DNA from: Burkholderiales bacterium
Lineage (GTDB): Bacteria > Pseudomonadota > Gammaproteobacteria > Burkholderiales > Casimicrobiaceae
Length of the DNA: 12,237 bases
Assembly: GCA_031257235.1 (NCBI GenBank)
Contig: JAIRPA010000140.1
Span: 1-12,237 of the forward strand
Reading direction: 5' to 3'
Shown: positions 7,601-12,237 of the stretch, piece after piece
How positions within the stretch are numbered: position 1 is the stretch's first letter
Layout: each line of letters opens with the position of its first letter
Translations under genes and position numbers: made by a program
The notes under the pieces: generated by a model
Told to the model about the DNA's origin: nothing
What the model saw: only the letters and a program-made list of their open reading frames with translations
Database searches by the model: none

Positions 7601-8122
7601 GGATTTGAATTGTACGCGGACTTATTAAAACATGCGGTCAACGCCTTGAAAGAGGGGCGGGAGCTTGACTTAGACGCGCCGCTTCATGTCACCACGGAAA
7701 TTCATTTACAACACGCGGCGTTATTGCCGGAATCGTATTGTGATAACGTCCACGAACGTTTGGTTTTGTATAAGCGGTTGACCAACGCGCAAACCTTGTC
7801 AGACGTTGATGCTTTGCACGAAGAGTTGGTGGATCGCTTTGGATTGTTGCCCAATGAAGGCAAGGCGCTTTTGGCGTGTCATCGTTTGCGCTTGATGGTC
7901 AAACCTTTTGGCGTGACGCGCTTAGACGCCGACGCCAACTCTATCGTATTAACCTTCCAAGATCACCCGCCTTTTGATCCGATGATTCTGCTTCAATTGA
8001 TCGGGTCCCATTCCAAAATCTCATTTAAAGGCGCGCACAAAATTAAACTGGACTGCCACACAGACGACGCCGATGAAGTGGTTTTGGCGGTTCGGACGTT
8101 TTTGGATGAGTTAAAGTCTTAA
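4670..8122 (+). CDS. mfd: Transcription-repair coupling factor Mfd
   Basis: This ATP-driven translocase pushes stalled RNA polymerase off damaged DNA and recruits UvrA for nucleotide excision repair. At 1150 aa it matches the E. coli length (1148). Order of parts: UvrB-like N-terminal module (FPDWETLPYDAFSPHQD near residues 80-100, VRGGLIDLFP about 175), RNA-polymerase-interacting CarD-like domain from about 484 (MRVGDLVVHEDHGIGRYLG), helicase domain 1 with Walker A GDVGFGKTE (635-643) and DEEHR (736-740), helicase domain 2 with QLRGRVGR (905-912), and the regulatory C-terminal domain (about 1000-1150). All key motifs are intact. No clear Shine-Dalgarno precedes the ATG, but the start agrees with the usual N-terminus (LPALL...GSADAFYLAQLA). 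It lies 265 bases after nrdB behind an inverted-repeat element and converges on the DUF1624 gene with only 20 bases between. Confidence 0.97.
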   Translation: MFLFQSSLPALLTQIPPSGKKCVFPKPEGSADAFYLAQLATLARRDRRMLCVVLSEAYSALRLRDELRALMPDAAMALFPDWETLPYDAFSPHQDLISERLLTLYGMIRKSWDVVLITASTALQRLSPVSHLAAHTFYLKCGEKVEIAALRAQLALAGYAHVAQVVAPGEFAVRGGLIDLFPMGATAPCRLDFFDDTLETIKTFDVDTQRTMAPLTEIRMLPAREYPLTEEARLQFRQAFREHFEGNPAKSGLYKSISSGGSPAGLEYYLPLFFKETATFSSYLPDDAIVFLEGGAAHAQETFWAEIRDRYRLLRGDVDRPLLPPEKIYCSVSEATAMFDRFARATFANQGDSPFHPLPNITIDRRARDPFASLKVFIDDCAAQKLNIVLLAQSAGRRETMNAMFKENGIQFRFIDDTASPSALPPLGLGIAPLAHGFVWQDARLAVLTENDLYADRKNEAARRRLQRKSTVEIDQMIRNLAEMRVGDLVVHEDHGIGRYLGLVTLNLDHGTEEFLHLEYADNALLYVPVSDLHVVSRYSGASPEHVTLHSLGSAEWSRARQRAKKKAFDTAAELLNVYARRAARQGTSFVVDERDLSLFAEGFPFETTPDQQTAIDAVLSDLAAPQPMDRLVCGDVGFGKTEVALRAAFAVVHAGYQVALLAPTTLLVEQHYKVFTERFSELPVKIAELSRFKTQEETKKTLAGMANGTVDLIIGTHRLIQNDVRFKNLGLIIVDEEHRFGVRQKEQLKKWRAEVDVLTLTATPIPRTLSMSLEGLREISVIATAPEKRLAIKTFVFPYSFGVIHEAIRRELNRGGQVYFLHNDIASLQEKADRIAELMPEARVAVAHGQMPERQLESVMRDFYQQRINVLFCSTIIETGIDVPTANTIVIDRADKFGLAQLHQLRGRVGRSHHQAYAYLLTPPEESLTAQAKQRLEAICRMEQLGSGFYLAMHDLEIRGAGEILGDKQSGEMIEVGFELYADLLKHAVNALKEGRELDLDAPLHVTTEIHLQHAALLPESYCDNVHERLVLYKRLTNAQTLSDVDALHEELVDRFGLLPNEGKALLACHRLRLMVKPFGVTRLDADANSIVLTFQDHPPFDPMILLQLIGSHSKISFKGAHKIKLDCHTDDADEVVLAVRTFLDELKS

Positions 8123-8142
8123 GTTTGACGAGTATGCAACAG

Positions 8143-8994
8143 CTATCCGCGCGCAAAAAATCCTCCGATGACTGCCATCAATATCGGTTGATGAAGCATA
8201 TAAATCATCAGGCTATGGCGACCCATGGCGCGGAGTAACGATAAAAAGCGTGAAATAAGGGCTGACAAAAATCGGGGGACGCGACGCGGTGTCTCCGTGG
8301 TTTTTATAGGAGGAGCTTGAAGAGGCAACACGTTGACGTGTCGCGTTTGAATCAGATGCAGGGTGGCGACCCCAAGCAACACCACCCCAAACCACGGAAA
8401 AATCGGCACAAAGTCTTCGGTGGGCGGCAACACACTGACAAACCCTATCCATGAAAAAGGGCGCGGATTAAAAAACGGATGCTCGAATAACAACCCTAAA
8501 AGCACCACTCCGCATCCTGCCGCAAAGGCTAATTTAGGGCGGAGCAAAAAAGGTTGGGCTAAGAGCGATGAAATCAAAATACAATGCAACACCCCAAAAT
8601 AAATCCACGTTTGCGGGAAGAGACAATAACTTGCGAGGCTGACCAAAACCGCGCAAGAGAACAAGGTTGCCGCTCTTCGCCAAAATCCCGAATCCATGAA
8701 GTGGCGAACTCCGTGCGACATTGGACGTTTTGAGTTTGCTAAAGCAGTATTTAGATTTTTCTTTGCTTCATGGCGTTGATGAGCCAACAATAAACTCATG
8801 CCGGAAATCCACAAAAATGAGGTAATGATGGGAATGCGCAACGCGCAAAGAAGCGGGGAGGTGTTAAAGTCGGCGTCAATCACATGAAAGTAACTCAAGT
8901 CAAACCCGAAGTGATAGAAAATCATTGCGGCAATGGCGGCGCCTCTGAAAGCATCCAGCCAAAGTAATCGTGAAGGTGCGGCAGTATTTTTCAT
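8143..8994 (-). CDS. DUF1624 / HGSNAT-type membrane acyltransferase-like protein
   Basis: This is a multi-pass inner-membrane protein of 283 aa resembling the catalytic domain of heparan-alpha-glucosaminide N-acetyltransferase (DUF1624, COG3503). Visible family marks: RLLWLDAFRG (9-18) followed by H28 and D32 (YHFGFDL), FLWISGMSLLL in the second membrane segment, WIYFGVLHCI mid-protein, DFVPIFPWFGVVLLG, and the C-terminal GRHSLMIYMLHQPIL (258-272, with H268). The family is expected to move acyl groups across the membrane to a sugar or other acceptor; the bacterial substrate is unknown to me. A hydrophilic Pro/Arg-rich stretch (about 222-245) breaks the hydrophobic pattern before the last segment. 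Its ATG overlaps the stop of the preceding 58-codon remnant (ATGA), and no separate ribosome site is seen, suggesting coupled translation. It converges with mfd. Confidence 0.85.
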   Translation of the reverse strand: MKNTAAPSRLLWLDAFRGAAIAAMIFYHFGFDLSYFHVIDADFNTSPLLCALRIPIITSFLWISGMSLLLAHQRHEAKKNLNTALANSKRPMSHGVRHFMDSGFWRRAATLFSCAVLVSLASYCLFPQTWIYFGVLHCILISSLLAQPFLLRPKLAFAAGCGVVLLGLLFEHPFFNPRPFSWIGFVSVLPPTEDFVPIFPWFGVVLLGVATLHLIQTRHVNVLPLQAPPIKTTETPRRVPRFLSALISRFLSLLRAMGRHSLMIYMLHQPILMAVIGGFFARG

Positions 8995-9167
8995 CGGGAT
9001 AAGACGGACTTAGCCCGCAACAATACCCCGCGCGCGGGCAACGTGTTCCAACCGCGAATCATTTCATCCGCGTCGCCGTCAGAAAAAACCTGATGAAGAT
9101 AAACGCGGATTCTTTTCTCTTTGTTGAGCTCTTCCGCCCTATCAAAATCGTAAAGTTTAACCATCAT
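8991..9167 (-). pseudogene. Truncated HigA-type antitoxin remnant (58 codons)
   Basis: Two consecutive ATG codons (9167 and 9164) open a 58-codon frame, and in-frame stops lie just upstream. The product begins MMVKLYDFDRAEELN and has VYLHQVFSDGDADEMI and PARGVLLRAKSVLSR. From memory this pattern (FDxAExL, YL, GDxxxxI, ARGM, AK, LSR) matches the N-terminal part of the putative addiction-module antidote family (TIGR02684, HigA-like XRE proteins, usually about 90-100 aa). Here the normal ALGDIARA stretch is degraded (GWNTLPA), and the frame stops at LSR, within the expected helix-turn-helix. No toxin gene lies beside it: 54 bases upstream is the DUF711 gene. The stop overlaps the DUF1624 start (ATGA), so its surviving use may be translational coupling. 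The alternative is an unrelated small protein; the frame is certain, the family is inference. Confidence 0.5.
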
Positions 9168-9221
9168 TTAAAGCTACTTGGCTATGGCTTCGGCACGGGC
9201 AATCTCTGCCCCCACAAAAAG

Positions 9222-10577
9222 CTAATTTCTAAACGAATGAATGGGGGCGGGGATACGTCCGCCGCGGGCGATAAAGGTCTTGGCACTGCCCTTGTCCACT
9301 GCCATGACCGGCGCGGTGCCTAAAAGCCCGCCCAACTCGACCCGCTCACCGACTTTTTTGCCGATGGCAGGAATAATGCGTACCGCCGTGGTCTTGCCGT
9401 TAATGACGCCGATGGCCGCTTCGTCGGCAATGATGGCCGCGATGGTGGCACTGTCGGTGTCGCCCGGAATGGCAATCATGTCTAATCCCACCGAACAGAT
9501 CGCGGTCATTGCCTCTAACTTTGCCAAAGATAAGTGACCGTTTTCAACCGCGCGAATCATCCCCGCATCCTCAGAGACGGGAATGAACGCGCCGGACAAG
9601 CCGCCCACATGTCCACACGCCATCACGCCGCCTTTTTTGACGGCGTCGTTCAACAACGCCAGCGCCGCCGTCGTGCCGTGCTGACCGACAGTCTCCAAAC
9701 CCATCGCTTCCAAGATGTGCGCGACCGAATCGCCGATGGCGGGTGTGGGTGCCAAAGAAAGATCGACAATCCCAAAGGGAATACCCAAACGCTCGGAGGC
9801 TTCTTTGCCCACCAGCTGACCCATGCGCGTGACTTTGAAGGCCGTTTTTTTGATGGTTTCCGCCAGCACGTCAAAGGGCGCGCCCGCGCATTGTTCAATG
9901 GCGCGTTGAACCACGCCGGGTCCGGAAACCCCGACATTGATGACCGCATCGGCTTCACCGACGCCATGAAACGCGCCCGCCATGAAGGGGTTATCCTCCA
10001 CCGCGTTGGCAAAGACCACCAGCTTGGCGCAACCAAAACCGTGACGATCTTGGGTTAATAGGGCGGTTTTGCGAATGATTCTGCCCATGTGCGCCACGGC
10101 ATTCATGTTGATGCCCGCGCGCGTGGAGGCGACATTGACGGAGGAACAGACGACATGGGTTTCCGATAACGCTTCGGGGATGGATTCAATCAATTGCTCA
10201 TCGCCTTTGGTATAACCTTTTTGCACCAACGCCGAATAACCGCCGATGAAATTGACGCCGACCTCACGGGCGGCGGCGTCCAGCATTTTGGCAAACGCCA
10301 CGGGGGAATCGTTTCGCGCGGCGGCGATTAAAAACGAAATCGGCGTCACCGAAATTCTTTTATTGACGATCGGAATACCAAATTCCCGCTCGATGGCGTC
10401 TCCGACTTGAACCAGATGTTTGGCGGCGTTCGTGATTTTGTCAAAACATTTTTGCCGCGCGCGCGCGCCGTTTTCATCGGCGCAGTCTAATAAAGAAAGT
10501 CCTAAGGTAATGGTGCGAATATCAAGGTTTTCACCTTCGATCATTCGGATGGTTTCGGCAATTTGCGCAGTATCCAT
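9222..10577 (-). CDS. DUF711 / UPF0210 (PFL family) protein
   Basis: This is a cytosolic protein of 451 aa and unknown biochemical role. Family features are clear: ETIRMIEGENLDIRTITLG near the start followed by LLDC, HVVCSSVNVASTRAGINM, GPGVVQRAIE, GLETVGQHGTTAALALLND, VACGHVGGLSGAFIPVSED-like glycine-rich stretches, SVGLDMIAIPGDT, and the typical end GGRIPAPIHSF. The fold is related to the barrel of pyruvate formate-lyase and ribonucleotide reductase, but I see no glycyl-radical motif, and enzymatic activity is not established. I chose the ATG at 10577; a TTG three codons upstream (10586) is an in-frame alternative, and neither has a convincing Shine-Dalgarno. It follows the ACT protein by 17 bases, the same pairing as UPF0237/UPF0210 in Neisseria and Streptococcus, so the two probably act together, perhaps with the ACT protein sensing a ligand. 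Confidence 0.93.
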   Translation of the reverse strand: MDTAQIAETIRMIEGENLDIRTITLGLSLLDCADENGARARQKCFDKITNAAKHLVQVGDAIEREFGIPIVNKRISVTPISFLIAAARNDSPVAFAKMLDAAAREVGVNFIGGYSALVQKGYTKGDEQLIESIPEALSETHVVCSSVNVASTRAGINMNAVAHMGRIIRKTALLTQDRHGFGCAKLVVFANAVEDNPFMAGAFHGVGEADAVINVGVSGPGVVQRAIEQCAGAPFDVLAETIKKTAFKVTRMGQLVGKEASERLGIPFGIVDLSLAPTPAIGDSVAHILEAMGLETVGQHGTTAALALLNDAVKKGGVMACGHVGGLSGAFIPVSEDAGMIRAVENGHLSLAKLEAMTAICSVGLDMIAIPGDTDSATIAAIIADEAAIGVINGKTTAVRIIPAIGKKVGERVELGGLLGTAPVMAVDKGSAKTFIARGGRIPAPIHSFRN

Positions 10578-10594
10578 GAGTGTCAATATTCGGT

Positions 10595-10867
10595 TTAAAG
10601 TTTGTGCATCGCGGTAAAAATATCTTCGCGCTGTATCATGATTTTGACGCCCAGCTCGTCGCCTTTAACATTCATCTTTTCCTGAATGGTATTGATGGAC
10701 TCTTTGGCTTGGGCAATGTCGCACATCATCATCATGGTGAAGTAGTCGTTCATGATGGTCTGCGACACATCCAGAATGTTGATATTCAGGCGCGCAAGCT
10801 CAACGGAAACGCCCGCAATGATGCCTACGCGGTCTTTGCCGATGACGGTCAGTATGGCTCTTATCAT
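10595..10867 (-). CDS. ACT domain protein, UPF0237 family
   Basis: This is a stand-alone ACT-domain protein of 90 aa. The N-terminal half has the hallmark ILTVIGKDRVGIIAGVSVEL (residues 5-24), followed by NINILDVSQTIMNDYFTMMMM, the strand-helix-strand pattern of small-ligand (often amino-acid) sensing ACT domains. The middle holds an amphipathic helix (INTIQEKMNVKGDELG). Length is normal for UPF0237. The ligand is unknown. It lies directly upstream of the DUF711 gene, a pairing conserved in distant bacteria, and 46 bases after lptG. No good Shine-Dalgarno is seen; the sequence before the ATG is U-rich in the transcript. Confidence 0.92.
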   Translation of the reverse strand: MIRAILTVIGKDRVGIIAGVSVELARLNINILDVSQTIMNDYFTMMMMCDIAQAKESINTIQEKMNVKGDELGVKIMIQREDIFTAMHKL

Positions 10868-10913
10868 AATAGGGATAAAAAAAGTAAAAATTAAAAAGCA
10901 ACCTTTGCCGACA

Positions 10914-11990
10914 TCAGCGGCGCTCTTGTCGGCGCAACATGAGGATCAGCAAAACCAAAAACAGCACGGTGGGCGTAAACGCCGCGAAAAGCGGATACCA
11001 GTGATTCAACGTGCCGATATACGAAAAAAGCCGACCGATCAAAAAGAAAGTCAAACCGATCAGCGCGCCTGCAAAAATACGAAAGCCCACGCCCGATTGA
11101 CGACGTTGAAATTGTGAGAACGGAAGTGCCAACAACATCATCACAAAAATATTGAGCGGATAGACAATCTTACTCCACAACGCGATTCTAAAGCGAGAAG
11201 TGTCTTGCGCGCTTCGGCTTAAAATATCAATGTTGTCAAAAAGAGTTTTGATTTCCAGCTGTTCGGGCGGAGTTTGATACACCGTTAAAATCGACGGACG
11301 CAATACCGTGTGCCATTCGTAAACAGGCTCTTCGGTGAGCCGGGTTTCACTGCCGTCAAACTGCGTCACTTTCACGTCTTCAAGCTGCCATGTGTTGTTT
11401 TCTATCGAAAACACGCCGCGTTTCGCGCTTTTAATCGAGACCAATTTGCGGTGTTTATCAAAAGTATAAAGCCGGACATCCATCAAAATATGCGATGAGG
11501 TCGCGGCGCGGATATTGGCAAAGACTTCATTTTCTTTAAACCAAAATCCCGAAGAAAATTGTTGCGCGATTAAATCGCCGGAACGCTCCGCGCTTTTGAC
11601 GTTGGCGGCCAATCGTTCGGCGGGCGGCGCCACAAATTCACCGGCAAGAAAAGTCAATAACGCAATCGGAACGCCGACCATAATAATGGCGCGTCCGATT
11701 TGCCACAAGGAAACGCCGGAGACGCGCATTACGGTAAATTCCGAGTTGGCGACCATCTGTGATAACACGTACATCGTCCCCAACAATGCGGAAACCGGCG
11801 CCAATTCATAGCACCGAGACGGCAACTTTAACGCCACCGATAAAAACATGGAGGATAAGTTTTTGCCTCTGCCTAAATCGCCCAACTCATTGATGAGATC
11901 GAAAAACGCGAAGAACAACACAATGCCGACAAAAAGCAGTGCCGTCATCAACAACATTTCACGTTGTAAATAATGATTGAGCGTTTTCAT
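10914..11990 (-). CDS. lptG: LPS export system permease LptG
   Basis: This is one of the two inner-membrane subunits of the LptB2FG ABC transporter, which extracts lipopolysaccharide from the inner membrane and feeds it to LptC/LptA. At 358 aa it matches E. coli LptG (360). Three N-terminal membrane helices (about 12-31, 62-80, 101-119) are followed by the periplasmic jellyroll-like domain (about 125-268) and three C-terminal helices (about 271-290, 302-322, 333-351). Typical motifs are seen: YLQREM at the start, FFDLINELGDLG, LPSRCYELAPVSALLGTMYVL, and SEFTVMRVSGVSL, the cytoplasmic coupling helix that contacts LptB. The ATG overlaps the lptF stop (ATGA), so the pair is translationally coupled. 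The N-terminal MKTLNHYLQRE identifies LptG rather than LptF. It is intact. Confidence 0.95.
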   Translation of the reverse strand: MKTLNHYLQREMLLMTALLFVGIVLFFAFFDLINELGDLGRGKNLSSMFLSVALKLPSRCYELAPVSALLGTMYVLSQMVANSEFTVMRVSGVSLWQIGRAIIMVGVPIALLTFLAGEFVAPPAERLAANVKSAERSGDLIAQQFSSGFWFKENEVFANIRAATSSHILMDVRLYTFDKHRKLVSIKSAKRGVFSIENNTWQLEDVKVTQFDGSETRLTEEPVYEWHTVLRPSILTVYQTPPEQLEIKTLFDNIDILSRSAQDTSRFRIALWSKIVYPLNIFVMMLLALPFSQFQRRQSGVGFRIFAGALIGLTFFLIGRLFSYIGTLNHWYPLFAAFTPTVLFLVLLILMLRRQERR

Positions 11991-12237
11991 TGCGGCGGCA
12001 CAGGGTTTATGGGTGGGTTTGAGGATTCGCCCGCGCCGTTTTTATGAGGGCGACGCCAAAAAGCAAGCCCGTAAATGCGGGAGCGTTGAATGAACAACAA
12101 CCACGCCACCGAGAGGGCGATCATGTGCGGCAAGAAAATGCCGACCCAAAACGATAATTTGCCGCCCGCGATTAAGCCTTGAATGATACTGATTGCGTTT
12201 GAATACATTAAGTAGATCAATACCGCCGCGATCAGAT
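11987..12237 (-). CDS. lptF: LPS export system permease LptF (3' end, cut by window edge)
   Basis: The frame stays open to the window end, so only the last 82 or so codons are present. They give two C-terminal membrane helices (LIAAVLIYLMYSNAISIIQ, and FLPHMIALSVAWLLFIQR) separated by the loop IAGGKLSFW, a pattern typical of LptF, then a hydrophilic Pro-rich tail ending PINPVPPQ. It lies directly before lptG with a four-base overlap, the standard lptFG arrangement. An apparent TTG start at 12220 is internal and not a true start. The identity rests on this fragment plus the lptG neighbour. Confidence 0.9.
   Translation of the reverse strand, partial: LIAAVLIYLMYSNAISIIQGLIAGGKLSFWVGIFLPHMIALSVAWLLFIQRSRIYGLAFWRRPHKNGAGESSNPPINPVPPQ

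Noticed and set aside
9197..9211. Small inverted repeat GGGCA/TGCCC between the DUF711 gene and the antitoxin remnant
   Set aside because: The stem is only five pairs and no T-run follows on either strand, so it does not support a terminator call.
9534..10058. 174-codon plus-strand frame opposite the DUF711 gene
   Set aside because: The minus strand encodes a clear conserved family across the whole stretch; the opposite frame shows no family pattern.
10868..10913. Possible terminator after lptG (U-rich stretch in the minus-strand transcript)
   Set aside because: The only stem upstream of the U-rich part is four pairs (GCCG/CGGC) and is separated from it, too weak to call.

Overview
The window reads as ordinary chromosome of a Gram-negative proteobacterium. 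NrdB, from residue ~30 to its C-terminus (EYQTGGTLNWD), the NrdA form with two N-terminal ATP cones, and LptF/LptG point most towards Betaproteobacteria. That placement rests on remembered family sequences, not a search, and a gammaproteobacterium is possible. By eye GC is close to 50 %, with evenly dense coding and no phage, transposase, tRNA, rRNA or CRISPR array.

Layout. Plus strand: a 381-base repeat-bearing spacer; nrdA (382-3219) and nrdB (3307-4404), a complete class Ia ribonucleotide reductase; a 265-base spacer dominated by an inverted-repeat element; then mfd (4670-8122), the transcription-repair coupling factor. Minus strand, convergent with mfd: lptF (3' end only, cut by the window edge), lptG, a small ACT-domain protein, a DUF711/UPF0210 ("PFL family") protein, a 58-codon remnant resembling a truncated HigA-type antitoxin, and a DUF1624/HGSNAT-type membrane protein (8143-8994). 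lptF/lptG and remnant/DUF1624 each overlap by four bases (ATGA), and the other gaps are 17-54 bases, so the minus-strand genes could form one transcript.

How the genes work together. NrdA and NrdB form one enzyme making deoxyribonucleotides. Mfd clears stalled RNA polymerase and recruits UvrA. LptF and LptG are the inner-membrane subunits of the LPS export transporter. The ACT and DUF711 proteins are a conserved pair of unknown function. The DUF1624 protein is probably a membrane acyltransferase.

The unusual material lies in the spacers and in one small frame. The spacers around nrdA and nrdB carry a dispersed repeat set: a 7-base tandem array (TGATCCC/TGATTCC), a GGGCGA...TCGCCC hairpin, a 12-base word (AAACCCGAACTG), and a 20-base unit (GTAGGTTTTTACTTTTGGGC) in four copies. 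Two of these copies form the ends of a perfect 24-base inverted repeat. The small frame is the antitoxin-like remnant overlapping the DUF1624 gene. I see no convincing undescribed multi-gene system; these are the items worth a second look.
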